Origin: Egibacter sp.
GTDB taxonomy: Bacteria > Actinomycetota > Nitriliruptoria > Euzebyales > Egibacteraceae
Length of the DNA stretch: 38,801 nt
Assembly: GCA_003553795.1 (NCBI GenBank)
Contig: PWFH01000010.1
Location: 1-38,801 of the forward strand
Reading direction: 5' to 3'
Under the pieces are notes generated by a model that saw only the letters and a program-made list of their open reading frames with translations, searched no databases and was not told the DNA's origin. Of this stretch, positions 21,481 through 29,273 are shown piece after piece. The stretch's first letter is position 1. Each line of letters opens with the position of its first letter. A program made the translations under genes and the position numbers.

Positions 21481-22109
21481 GCGGACGGGACCCGCGCCAT
21501 CTCGACTGGGGGCGGCGCCTCGCCGCGGTCGCCCAGACGGGGCTGCACTACGCCGAGGGCTTCGACGTCGCGCGCTACGAGGCGGTGCAGCGCGTCGCCG
21601 CCGAGCTGCTCGCCGCAGAGTCCGACGCCGACGCCGCCGAGCTCGGCGACCTCCTCGGCGCCGAGCGGGGCTACGCCACGCCGAAGGTCGATGTCCGGGG
21701 CGTCGTCGCCCGCGGGCGGCGGCTCCTGCTCGTGCGCGAGGCCGCCGACGGCGGCTGGACGCTGCCGGGCGGGTGGGCGGACATGACCGATGAGCCGCGC
21801 GAGGCCGTCGAGCGCGAGGTCGCCGAGGAGGCGGGGCTCGCCGTGCGCGCCACCCGCCTGCTCGCCGTCGTCGACCGTGAGCGCCGGCCGGCGCCGCCGC
21901 TGCCGTTCCGCATCTACAAGCTCCTCATCGCCTGTGAGGCCTGCGAGCCCGACGCCGAGCCCCGCGCCGACGGCGTCGAGACGCTCGAGGCGGGCTTCTT
22001 CGATCCCGCCGATCCCCCGCCGCTGTCGGAGGGGCGCACCCACCGCGAGCACCTCGCGATCGTCGCCGAGCGGCTCGCCGATCCCGGCCTCGGGGCCCAC
22101 CTCGACTGA
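21477..22109 (+). CDS. NUDIX hydrolase with N-terminal accessory domain
   Basis: A 210-residue pyrophosphohydrolase. Residues about 8-60 form the helical NUDIX_N-type accessory domain (AAVAQTGLHYAEGFDVARYEAV). The NUDIX fold follows, with the catalytic box from GGWADMTDEP through REVAEEAGL. The first Glu of the consensus G-x5-E-x7-REUxEExGU is Asp here; the metal-binding REVAEEAGL half is intact. Relatives with this layout act on ADP-ribose-like or capped substrates, but specificity cannot be read from sequence. The GTG start overlaps the elaA stop by 4 bases. Confidence 0.9.
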   Translation: MSGRDPRHLDWGRRLAAVAQTGLHYAEGFDVARYEAVQRVAAELLAAESDADAAELGDLLGAERGYATPKVDVRGVVARGRRLLLVREAADGGWTLPGGWADMTDEPREAVEREVAEEAGLAVRATRLLAVVDRERRPAPPLPFRIYKLLIACEACEPDAEPRADGVETLEAGFFDPADPPPLSEGRTHREHLAIVAERLADPGLGAHLD

Positions 22110-22198
22110 GCGCGGTGAGGGGCCACACGCGGCTCGACGCGGGGGCGTCCGGCGGCCGGTTTGCCGCTCGGCGCGTGGCGCGCGAGGCTTGGCCGGCG

Positions 22199-22759
22199 AT
22201 GACCGACGATGCGCTCCGCCCCGCCCCCGACGCGTCGTACGAGGCGCAGGCGCGCCGCCCCCTGCTCGACGACGGCGAGATCGACCTCGTCGCCCGCATG
22301 CTTGGGCGGCCGGCGCGTGGGCGGCCGGCCGCGGCGGTGCGCTGCGCCTTCGGCCTGCCGGCGGTGCTGCGCGTCGATCCCGCCCTCGAGGACGGCACCC
22401 CGTTCCCGACGACGTTCTGGCTCGCCTGCCCGCTCGCGGCCAAGCACATCGGCACCCTCGAGGCCTCGGGCGTCATGGTCGCCCTGAGCGGGCGCGTCGC
22501 CGAGGATCCCGAGCTCGCCGACGCCTACCACCGCGCCCACGAGCGCTTCGTGGCCTTCCGTGACGGCCTCGGCCCGGAGGTGCCCGGCGACCCCTCGGCC
22601 GGGGGCATGCCTGCCCGCGTGAAGTGCCTCCACGCGCTCTACGCCCACCACCTCGCCACGGGCGACAACCCGATCGGGGCGTGGGTTGGCGAGCGCCTCG
22701 AGCCCATGGCCTGCCCAGGGCCGTGCGTGGCCGCCGACGGCAGCGGCTGGCACGGATGA
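22199..22759 (+). CDS. DUF501 family protein
   Basis: Conserved actinobacterial protein of unknown function (M. tuberculosis Rv1025 type), 186 residues from the ATG at 22199. Visible family features are FGLPAVLRVDP, PFPTTFWLACP, a conserved Glu/Met helix (TLEASGVMVAL) and the C-terminal VKCLHALYAHHLATGDNPIG, with Cys and His residues that could bind a metal. An in-frame GTG at 22115 would add 28 low-complexity residues; family length favours 22199, although the ribosome site before it is weak. The stop overlaps the ppx ATG (ATGA). The tight eno-ftsB-DUF501-ppx order suggests a shared role in growth or division, not proven. Confidence 0.88.
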   Translation: MTDDALRPAPDASYEAQARRPLLDDGEIDLVARMLGRPARGRPAAAVRCAFGLPAVLRVDPALEDGTPFPTTFWLACPLAAKHIGTLEASGVMVALSGRVAEDPELADAYHRAHERFVAFRDGLGPEVPGDPSAGGMPARVKCLHALYAHHLATGDNPIGAWVGERLEPMACPGPCVAADGSGWHG

Positions 22760-23673
22760 CCCGCGTCGCCGCGGTCGACTGCGGGACGAACTCGACGCGT
22801 CTGCTCGTCGCCGACGTCGTCGACGGCGCGACGGTCTGGCGCGACCGCGACGCGATCACCACGCGCCTCGGGCAAGGCGTCGACCACGACGGACGGCTGC
22901 ACCCCGGGGCGATCGCCCGCACCGCCGACGTCGTCGGGGGCTACGCCGCGCGCTGGCGAGCCCTCGGCTGTGCGCGCGTCGCGGTCGTGGCGACGAGCGC
23001 GGTGCGCGACGTCGCCGACCGGGCGGCCTTCTACGAGGCCATCGAGGACGTCAGCGGCGTGCGACCCGAGGTCCTCGACGGCGACGAGGAGGCGGCCCTG
23101 GCCTTCGAGGGGGCGGTCACCGGCGTCGATCCCGCGCGGCCCGCGCTCGTCCTCGACATCGGCGGCGGCTCGACCGAGCTCATCCTCGGCCACGACCGTC
23201 CACAGGCCTGCGAGAGCCGCCAGATCGGGTCGGTGCGCCTCACCGAGCGTCTGCTGCCCGGGGACCCGCCGTCGCAGGGGGCCCTCGCGGCCGCCGCCAG
23301 GGTGATCGACGGCGAGCTCGCCGACGTCGCGCACCGCCTCGACCCGAGCCTGGCGCGCTCGCTCGTCGCGGTGGCCGGCACCGCGACGACGCTCGCGGCC
23401 CTGCACCTCGGTCTCGCCGCCTACGACCCGCACGCGATCCACGCCGCGGTGCTGTCGCGTGGGGAGGTGGGGCGGCTGCTCGCCGAACTGGGCGGCAGCA
23501 CCGCCGCGCGGATCGCGGGCCTCGGGCCGGTCGCGCCGGGCCGCGAGGACGTGCTCACCGCCGGGGCGCTCATCCTCGATCGGGTGATGGCCTGGGGCGG
23601 CTTCGAGGAGGTCGTCGTCAGCGAGCGCGACCTCCTCGACGGGCTCTGCCGGGCCCTCGCCGCGGCGGGCTAG
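22756..23673 (+). CDS. ppx: Exopolyphosphatase / guanosine pentaphosphate phosphatase family protein
   Basis: A 305-residue ASKHA-fold Ppx/GppA phosphatase lacking the C-terminal HD domain of E. coli PPX, like the short mycobacterial Rv1026 type. Motifs: AAVDCGTNSTRLLVAD (phosphate-1 loop), TSAVRDV, the catalytic region LDGDEEAALAFEGA, LVLDIGGGSTELI (phosphate-2 loop), SVRLTER and VAGTATTLAAL. It should release terminal phosphate from polyphosphate or pppGpp. The ATG at 22756 overlaps the DUF501 stop. The TAG stop is the same CTAG tetranucleotide that ends the opposite-strand DUF1667 gene. Confidence 0.94.
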   Translation: MTRVAAVDCGTNSTRLLVADVVDGATVWRDRDAITTRLGQGVDHDGRLHPGAIARTADVVGGYAARWRALGCARVAVVATSAVRDVADRAAFYEAIEDVSGVRPEVLDGDEEAALAFEGAVTGVDPARPALVLDIGGGSTELILGHDRPQACESRQIGSVRLTERLLPGDPPSQGALAAAARVIDGELADVAHRLDPSLARSLVAVAGTATTLAALHLGLAAYDPHAIHAAVLSRGEVGRLLAELGGSTAARIAGLGPVAPGREDVLTAGALILDRVMAWGGFEEVVVSERDLLDGLCRALAAAG

Positions 23674-24104
23674 CGGTCCGCGGTCGCGAGTCGCGCGTCG
23701 GTGTCCTCTCGGGCGGCCGCGGCCATCGATCGCGTGGCGATGACGTCGATGCCGGTGCCGAGCACGTCGGTGGCGAGCACCTCACCGCGGTCGACCGGCG
23801 GCTGCACGACGACGTCGCGGAGGTGGGCGACGAACGGTGCGACGAGCCCCTTGGGCACCGGCGCAGCCGCCCTGACCGGCAGCCGCGGGTGCACGGGGTC
23901 GTCGAGGCGCACCGTCGTCGACACCGGCCGGCGTGGGTCGGTGTGCTCCTGCTCGGCGTGGCGCTCGCCGATCTTGCAGGTCGCGCCCCGGATCTCGAGG
24001 ATGCCCTCCTCGGTGGCGTCGACCTCGAGGCTGCAGCCCAGGGGGCAGCCGGTGCAGAGGTAGACGAAGGTCTCGGCCTCGTGGCCCTCGTGCGTGGTCG
24101 TCAT
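23670..24104 (-). CDS. DUF1667 iron-sulfur protein of the glycerol-3-phosphate dehydrogenase cluster
   Basis: A 144-residue protein with four cysteines near its N-terminus: C17, C20 and C24 (CTGCPLGC) and C43 (GATCKIGE), a likely [4Fe-4S] site. A Val/Pro-rich domain follows (RRPVSTTVRL, the conserved end of DUF1667). It is the last gene of a minus-strand trio with a GlpA-like flavoprotein and an FAD/NAD oxidoreductase, so it probably passes electrons as a small ferredoxin-like subunit. The ATG at 24104 stands 6 bases after GAGGAGGG; the ATG at 24110, overlapping the previous stop, abuts that site and is less likely. The last part (about 118-144) is Ala/Arg-rich and variable. Confidence 0.88.
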   Translation of the reverse strand: MTTTHEGHEAETFVYLCTGCPLGCSLEVDATEEGILEIRGATCKIGERHAEQEHTDPRRPVSTTVRLDDPVHPRLPVRAAAPVPKGLVAPFVAHLRDVVVQPPVDRGEVLATDVLGTGIDVIATRSMAAAAREDTDARLATADR

Positions 24105-24106
24105 CC

Positions 24107-25384
24107 TCATCCCTCCTCGGCGGCCGCGAAGGCGTCGAGCCGCAGGGCGTCGCCGTGGAAGCTCTCGAGCAGCCGCGGCGCGATGTTGATCGTCGCCATC
24201 TCCGCTGGCGCGAGCGCGCGCACCCTGCGGCGGCGCACGTCGCCGAGCTTGATGACGGCGTCCTCGAGGATCGGGCGGTTGACCCGGAAGGAGATCCGGT
24301 GGGGGCGGTCACTCGAGACCGACTGGGGCACGACGGCGCCGACGTTCTCCCCGGGGATGACCCGGATGTTGTCGGCCGGGTGCGGGTTGCCGGTGACCCT
24401 GCGCGCGGCGCTGCGCCCGGCGATGAGCGCCTCCTCGCTGACCCAGTCGGCGAGGTCGTTGATGTGCACGACGTTGCCGGCGGCGAAGACCCCCGGCACC
24501 GAGGTCTCCATCGCGCTCGTGACCATCGGCCCGTTCGTGAGGGGGTCCATGCGCACCCCGAGGGTGCGTGACAGCTCGTTCTCGGGGATGAGGCCGACCG
24601 ACAGCAGGAGGGTGTCGCAGGGGATGTCCCAGGCGCGGCTGGCGTCGGGGGTGAGCTCCTCGTCGACGGGCGCGACGGTGACCCGCTCGACGCGGTCGTG
24701 CCCGTGGATGTCGATCACCGTTGTCGACAGGTGCAGGGGGATGTCGTAGTCCTGGAGGCACTGCACGATGTTGCGCCCGAGGCCGTTGGCGTAGGGCATG
24801 ATCTCGAAGACCCCGGCGACCTCGACGCCCTCGAGGGTGAGCCGGCGGGCCATGATGAGGCCGATGTCGCCCGAGCCGAGGATGACCGCGCGCCGGCCGG
24901 GCAGGTAGCCGTGGAGGTTGACCATCTTCTGCGCGAGCCCGGCGGTGAGCACCCCGGCGGGACGCGTGCCGGGGATCTGGATCGCCCCGCGCGTGCGCTC
25001 GCGCGCGCCCATCGCGAGGACGACCGCGCCGGCGCGCACGATGACGACGCCGTGCTCGGGGGACATGAGCACGAGGCGGCGGTCCTCGGTGAGGTCCATG
25101 ACGAAGGCGTCGGTGAGGATGTCGACGTCGTGCTCGATCGCGGCCTCGAGGCTGCGCTCGGCATACTCCGGGCCGGTGACCTCCTCCTTGAAGTACTGCA
25201 GGCCGAAGCCGGAGTGGATGCACTGCAGGAGGATGCCGCCGGCCTCGCGCTCGCGGTCGACGATGAGCACCGACTCCGCACCCTGCTCCCGGGCGCCCAG
25301 CGCGGCGGCGAGGCCGGCGGGGCCGGCCCCGACGATGACGACGTCGTAGGCCGAGGCGATCTGGCGTGGCTGGGTCGTGATCAC
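24107..25384 (-). CDS. FAD/NAD(P)-dependent oxidoreductase (second subunit of GlpA-like complex)
   Basis: A 425-residue pyridine-nucleotide disulfide-reductase-fold flavoprotein. The FAD-binding GAGPAG is at about 19-24 and the second Rossmann motif GSGDIG at 170-175. A C-terminal FAD-contact segment ([17 protein letters not shown]) and a conserved tail are also present. No CxxC redox-active disulfide is present. Together with the GlpA-like and DUF1667 neighbours it likely links glycerol-3-phosphate oxidation to NAD(P) or a membrane/Fe-S acceptor. The start is the GTG at 25384, preceded by GAGGAGGT with a 7-base spacer and overlapping the upstream stop by 4 bases (GTGA); the frame is open further upstream but inside glpA. 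Confidence 0.92.
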   Translation of the reverse strand: MITTQPRQIASAYDVVIVGAGPAGLAAALGAREQGAESVLIVDREREAGGILLQCIHSGFGLQYFKEEVTGPEYAERSLEAAIEHDVDILTDAFVMDLTEDRRLVLMSPEHGVVIVRAGAVVLAMGARERTRGAIQIPGTRPAGVLTAGLAQKMVNLHGYLPGRRAVILGSGDIGLIMARRLTLEGVEVAGVFEIMPYANGLGRNIVQCLQDYDIPLHLSTTVIDIHGHDRVERVTVAPVDEELTPDASRAWDIPCDTLLLSVGLIPENELSRTLGVRMDPLTNGPMVTSAMETSVPGVFAAGNVVHINDLADWVSEEALIAGRSAARRVTGNPHPADNIRVIPGENVGAVVPQSVSSDRPHRISFRVNRPILEDAVIKLGDVRRRRVRALAPAEMATINIAPRLLESFHGDALRLDAFAAAEEG

Positions 25385-26859
25385 GTCGGCACCTCCTCGC
25401 GCACGGATGCGACCTCGGTGGGGTCGGCGACGTCCTCCCGTTCGAGGGCGATCCAGCTGTCCCCGCCGCACTTCGTGACCTCGGTGACGTCGAGGTCGAG
25501 CTCGCGGGCGAGCAGTTCGATGACCCGCCAGGTGCAGAAGCCGCCCTGGCAGCGGCCCATGCCGCAACGGGCCCGGAACTTCACGCCGTCGAGGGTGTGC
25601 GCGCCACGGTGGATCGCCTCGACGACCTCCGCCTCGGTGACGTGCTCGCAGCGGCACACGAGGTGGGCGAAGCGTGGGTCGGCCGCGGCGAGGCGGATCT
25701 GCTCGTCGAGCGGCTGCTGGGCGAAGCGCGCCGGGTGCGGCAGCGTCGGCTCGTAGTCGTCGCGCTCGCGCAGCTTGAGTCCCTCGTCGTCGAGGAAGCC
25801 GACGATCTGCTCGGCGATCGCCGGCGAGGCGGTCAGACCGGGCGACTGGATGCCGGCGGCGTTGATGAACCCGCGGGCCGCGGTCGGGCCGATGATGAAG
25901 TCGTTCGTCGAGGAGATCGAGCGCAGGCCGGCGAACTCCGCGATGACGTCCTTGCGGCTGATGCCGGGCACGAGACGCTGGACGGAGCGGAAGATCTGCT
26001 CGGCGCCGGCCTCGGAGGTCGAGGTGTCGGTCTTGTCGTCGAGGTCCTCGGCGGTCGGGCCGACCATGATCGTGCCGTCGACGGTGGGGATGACGAGGAT
26101 GCCCTTCGTCGTCGGCGTCGGGCAGGGGAAGATGATCCGCGAGACGATCCCCGACAGGCGCTTGTCGAGGAGGTACTCCTCACCCTTGCGGGGCTTGATC
26201 GTGAAGTCCCCGACCCCGGCGAGCGCCGCGACCTCGTCGCTGTGCAGGCCCGCGGCGTTGATGACGAAGCGGCTGTGGTAGGCCACGCCCTCTTCGGTGT
26301 CGATGCGCCATGTGCCCTCGTCGTCGGACGACAGCGCGGTCACCGTCCGGTCGGTCGTGATCGTGACGCCGTTGCGGGCCGCCGACTCGGCGAGCAGCAG
26401 CGTGGCCTCGTAGGGGTTGACGACGCCTGCGGTGGGTGCCCACAGCGCGGCGATGATGTCCTCGCTGACGTTGGGCTCCTCGGCGCGGACCTGCTCGCCG
26501 TCCCAGAGCTCGAGGCCTGGCACACCCCGGTCGACGCCTTGCTGGCGGAGCTTCTCGAGCGTGTCGAGCTGCTCCTCCTCGACGGCGACGATGAGCTCGC
26601 CGACGCGCTTGAATCCGAAGCCGAGCTCCTCGTGCAGCGGACCCCATGCCTGGTTGCCGGCCCACTCGAGCGGTCCCTTGAGCTCCGTGGGCTTGGCGTG
26701 GGCGCCAGCGTGGATGATCCCCGAGTTCGCCTTGCTCGTGCCGAACCCGACCTCCCGCTCTCGCTCGATGAGGATCACCTCGAGCTCGTAGCGGGACAGC
26801 GCTCTCGCGATCGCGCATCCCACCACGCCGCCGCCGATGATCGCCACGTCGTAGCGCAT
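25381..26859 (-). CDS. glpA: GlpA-like FAD-dependent glycerol-3-phosphate dehydrogenase with BFD [2Fe-2S] domain
   Basis: A 492-residue flavoprotein: DAO/GlpA fold with dinucleotide loop GGGVVG (9-14), [12 protein letters not shown] (flavin/substrate region) and [16 protein letters not shown] near the end of the oxidoreductase domain (about 1-375). A BFD-like [2Fe-2S] domain follows with C402, C404, C432 and C437 (CRC and CGMGRC), plus C442. This layout is that of anaerobic GlpA and the related L-2-hydroxyacid-type oxidases. Substrate is inferred from the trio context; no glycerol kinase or facilitator is in the window. The ATG at 26859 follows a GGTGGTGAG stretch. It is the first gene of the minus-strand operon, with an inverted repeat upstream. 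Confidence 0.88.
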   Translation of the reverse strand: MRYDVAIIGGGVVGCAIARALSRYELEVILIEREREVGFGTSKANSGIIHAGAHAKPTELKGPLEWAGNQAWGPLHEELGFGFKRVGELIVAVEEEQLDTLEKLRQQGVDRGVPGLELWDGEQVRAEEPNVSEDIIAALWAPTAGVVNPYEATLLLAESAARNGVTITTDRTVTALSSDDEGTWRIDTEEGVAYHSRFVINAAGLHSDEVAALAGVGDFTIKPRKGEEYLLDKRLSGIVSRIIFPCPTPTTKGILVIPTVDGTIMVGPTAEDLDDKTDTSTSEAGAEQIFRSVQRLVPGISRKDVIAEFAGLRSISSTNDFIIGPTAARGFINAAGIQSPGLTASPAIAEQIVGFLDDEGLKLRERDDYEPTLPHPARFAQQPLDEQIRLAAADPRFAHLVCRCEHVTEAEVVEAIHRGAHTLDGVKFRARCGMGRCQGGFCTWRVIELLARELDLDVTEVTKCGGDSWIALEREDVADPTEVASVREEVPT

Positions 26860-26885
26860 GGGGCTCACCACCCGGAGGTCGTGCG

Positions 26886-26915
26886 GAGGTTGTGCCGCAG
26901 CCTGGAGGCAACCTC
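26886..26915. repeat. Inverted repeat upstream of glpA (possible operator)
   Basis: GAGGTTG (26886-26892) and CAACCTC (26909-26915) are perfect complements separated by 16 bases, 27-56 bases before the glpA start codon. A regulator dimer site or a 5' leader hairpin are both possible. The rest of the 146-base gap to the CBS gene holds nothing I recognise. Confidence 0.35.
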
Positions 26916-27005
26916 TCCGGTGCGCGGTGGCGGCATACGGCCGCACGGCCCCTGCGCGGTGCCCGACGGTCCCGCCCTCTCCAGCGCGGCGGCGGTGCCG
27001 GTCGC

Positions 27006-27503
27006 TCAGCTGGCGTCGTCGGGCTCGACCATCCCCTCGACCATCCCCTTGATGAGGTCGGTGCGGGTGACGATGCCGATGATCCGGTGCTGCTCGTCGA
27101 CGATGCCGACGCGGCCGACCCCCTGGCGCGTCATGATCGTCGCGGCGTCCTCGACGGTGTCGTCGGGTCCGAGCATCGGGAGCTCATCGTGCATGACCTC
27201 GCCGACGGTCTGGGCGAGGGCGTGCTGGAGCTCCTCGCTGAAGCGCCGGTGCTCGCCGGGCAGCGGGAGGTAGGCGCCGAGGAGGTGCAGCGTCGTCGGC
27301 GCGTCGAGTCGCGCGCTCGAGGTGATGAGGTCGGTGTCGTCGAGCAGGCCGAGCGGCCGACCCGCGGCGTCGACGACCGGCGCGCCGGAGATGCCGTTCT
27401 CGGCGAGCAGCGCCGCGGCGTCCTCGATCGGCATCTCGGGGCGGACGGTGATGACCCGCGACGTCATGATGGTGTGCAGCGGCGTGTCCCTCGCCATGCC
27501 CAT
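27006..27503 (-). CDS. CBS-domain pair protein
   Basis: A 165-residue protein made almost entirely of two CBS motifs: about 13-60 ([21 protein letters not shown], then [21 protein letters not shown]) and about 107-160 ([40 protein letters not shown]). A pair of CBS motifs forms a Bateman module that binds adenine nucleotides. With no attached catalytic domain it is likely a regulatory partner, target unknown. Two starts are possible, ATG 27503 (MGMARD) and ATG 27497. It is divergent from the thiamine-binding-protein gene across only 40 bases, and ends 146 bases before the glpA start. Confidence 0.9.
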   Translation of the reverse strand: MGMARDTPLHTIMTSRVITVRPEMPIEDAAALLAENGISGAPVVDAAGRPLGLLDDTDLITSSARLDAPTTLHLLGAYLPLPGEHRRFSEELQHALAQTVGEVMHDELPMLGPDDTVEDAATIMTRQGVGRVGIVDEQHRIIGIVTRTDLIKGMVEGMVEPDDAS

Positions 27504-27543
27504 GTCGTACCCGCCCACGCGCCATGCAACCCAGGAGGGCGCC

Positions 27544-27855
27544 GTGCACCTGTGGTTCTCCGTGACCCCCGTCGGCACCGGCTCGGCGAGCGTCTCCGCC
27601 GAGGTCGCGCGCGCTGTCGCCGCGGTGCGCGCGACCGGCGCGCGGTGCACGACCGACGCCTCGGGTACGTTGGTGGAAGGCTCCTGGGAGGAGTGCGACG
27701 CGGCGCTGCGCGCCGCGGCCGACGCCGTGCTCGCCACGGCATCCCGGGTGTCGATCACCGCGAAGTACGACGTCCGTAGCGACAAGCCAGGCCAGGATCG
27801 CGAGGCGAAGCTCGCGAGCCTCGAGCAGGCCATGGAGGAGCGTGGCGAACCATGA
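27544..27855 (+). CDS. MTH1187 family thiamine-binding protein
   Basis: A 103-residue ferredoxin-like-fold protein of the MTH1187/YkoF/DUF77 family. Features are the N-terminal VHLWFSVTPVGTGSASVS, a middle DASGTLVEGSWEEC strand-loop and the C-terminal RVSITAKYDVR-DKPGQDREAKLASLE. Family members bind thiamine or hydroxymethylpyrimidine in a homotetramer; a transport or salvage role is suspected. The start is a GTG at 27544, 4-5 bases after AGGAGGG. The stop TGA overlaps the ATG of a 32-residue membrane peptide (ATGA). Confidence 0.88.
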   Translation: MHLWFSVTPVGTGSASVSAEVARAVAAVRATGARCTTDASGTLVEGSWEECDAALRAAADAVLATASRVSITAKYDVRSDKPGQDREAKLASLEQAMEERGEP

Positions 27856-27950
27856 TGTCTCCCAAGCGCCAGCGCGGTGTCGTCATCGTCATCGTGGCGC
27901 TCGTCGCCGGGGCGATGGTCCTCACCCTCGCCGTCGCTCCCGCGTTCTGA
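27852..27950 (+). CDS. 32-residue single-pass membrane micropeptide
   Basis: A complete small reading frame that starts with ATG overlapping the thiamine-binding-protein stop (ATGA) and ends 4 bases before the NUDIX-YjeF_N start. It has a basic N-terminus (MMSPKRQRG) and one hydrophobic helix (about 10-27, VVIVIVALVAGAMVLTLAV), ending APAF. This basic-then-helix design resembles other membrane micropeptides such as the Firmicute Prli42, but at this length similarity cannot prove homology. Coupled overlaps on one side and tight spacing on the other argue that it is real. Function unknown. Confidence 0.65.
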   Translation: MMSPKRQRGVVIVIVALVAGAMVLTLAVAPAF

Positions 27951-27954
27951 GGGA

Positions 27955-29220
27955 GTGCGCGCCGGCGCACGCTGGGACGCCCTGTCGCGCACGCTCCGGG
28001 CGCCCGACGTCCTCGCGCGCTCCGGCGATGCCCGTGTAGGCGCCGTCCTCGCGCTGCTCGCCGAGGCCGGCGACGACCTCCGCATCGTCTACACCCGGCG
28101 CCGCGACGACCTGCGCACCCACCCCGGCCAGGTCTCGCTGCCGGGAGGCGGCGTCGACCGCGGTGAGACCGTCGAGGAGGCGGCGCTGCGCGAGGCGCAC
28201 GAGGAGATCGGCCTCGACGCTGCGACCGTCGAACCGCTCGGGGCCCTCCCTGCGCTCTACGTGCCGCCCTCGCGGTTCTGGCTGCAGGCGGTCGTCGGCC
28301 GTTGGCACCACCCCCACCCCCTCGTGCGCAGCGAGGACGAGGTCGCCGAGATCCTCTCCGTCGAGGTCTCGGCGCTCTGCGACCCGGCACGCTGGCGTGT
28401 CGTCCGGCTCTCGACCTCACGGGCGTCGTGGGCCTGGCAGCTCGACGACCGCAACCTCCTGTGGGGTGCGACGGGGGTGCTCACCGTCGCGCTGCTCGAC
28501 GCGCTCGTGCCCGGTTGGCAGCGCGGCCTCGCGCCGTCCGACCTCGGCGCCGACCGCGAGGTCGCCCCGTGGCTCGCCGCTCGCGCCGGCCCGTCGCGTG
28601 GGCCGCACTTCGGCGACCTGCCGTCGACGGGGGTCGCGGAGGGGTCGCGCTCGGACCGGCCGACCGCTGCCCCGCGTGTCCCGCTCACCGGTGAGCGGCT
28701 CGCTGACGTCGCCCGTCGCCTCGACGCCGAGCGGCGAGGGGTCGTCGTGCTCGCGGGCAAGGGGGGAAACGGCCTGGCCGGACTCGCCGCGGCACGGGCG
28801 CTCGCGGCGGCGGAGCATCCCGTCGCCGTCGTCGCCGAGGACGCGGTGGCGCGGGGCCTCGACGGCGTGGCCTGCCAGCGCCTCGGCGGTGAGCTGCCCG
28901 AGGCCGGGGTCGTCGTGGACGCCCTCGTGGGAGGCGGCCTCGAGGGCGCGCTGCGCGACGGGCCGCTCGCGGCGGTCCGTGCCCTCCAGCGCCGCCGCGC
29001 ACCGATCGTCGCCGTCGACCTGCCCTCGGGGCTCCACCCCCGCGAGGGCCTGCTCGGCGAGCTGCCGAGCGCCGACGTCACCGTGGCGCTCGGGGCGCCG
29101 CAGCCGGCGGTCACCGCGCCGGGCCTCGAGCCGTTCATCGGCGAGTTGCTCGTCGTCGACGCCGATGGCGGACTGCGGCGGGTCGTCCGGGCCGAGGGCG
29201 GCGTCGGCTGGCGCGAGTGA
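27955..29220 (+). CDS. Fusion of CoA-pyrophosphatase-type NUDIX hydrolase and YjeF_N (NAD(P)HX epimerase-like) domain
   Basis: A 421-residue two-domain protein. Residues about 28-205 are a NUDIX hydrolase with the UPF0035/CoA-diphosphatase signature (TRRRDDLRTHPGQVSLPGG, 47-65) and an intact NUDIX box (GGVDRGE through REAHEEIGL, 65-87), so it should cleave CoA or acyl-CoA to 3',5'-ADP and phosphopantetheine. After a Pro/Ser-rich linker (about 208-242), residues about 243-421 look like YjeF_N/AI-BP: GKGGNGLAG (268-276), VVDALVGGGLEG and AVDLPSGL. The usual GNNGGDG motif is changed and its Asp is Ala, so epimerase activity may be lost. GTG 27955 is the likely start; the only ribosome-site-like sequence overlaps it. 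Confidence 0.85.
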   Translation: MRAGARWDALSRTLRAPDVLARSGDARVGAVLALLAEAGDDLRIVYTRRRDDLRTHPGQVSLPGGGVDRGETVEEAALREAHEEIGLDAATVEPLGALPALYVPPSRFWLQAVVGRWHHPHPLVRSEDEVAEILSVEVSALCDPARWRVVRLSTSRASWAWQLDDRNLLWGATGVLTVALLDALVPGWQRGLAPSDLGADREVAPWLAARAGPSRGPHFGDLPSTGVAEGSRSDRPTAAPRVPLTGERLADVARRLDAERRGVVVLAGKGGNGLAGLAAARALAAAEHPVAVVAEDAVARGLDGVACQRLGGELPEAGVVVDALVGGGLEGALRDGPLAAVRALQRRRAPIVAVDLPSGLHPREGLLGELPSADVTVALGAPQPAVTAPGLEPFIGELLVVDADGGLRRVVRAEGGVGWRE

Positions 29221-29261
29221 GGCGCGCTCGGGCCCTGCGGCGTGGTCGCGACGGCGTCGGG

Positions 29262-29267
29262 TACGCT
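29262..29267 (+). promoter_or_regulatory. Putative -10 element of the universal-stress-like gene
   Basis: TACGCT fits TAnnnT and lies just before the 8-base tandem repeats, which would fall in the transcribed leader (about 110 bases) of the gene at 29385. Confidence 0.35.
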
Positions 29268-29273
29268 CGATCG

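Noticed and set aside
22115-22198. GTG start for the DUF501 gene
   Set aside because: The added 28 residues are low-complexity and not in the family; kept only as an alternative.
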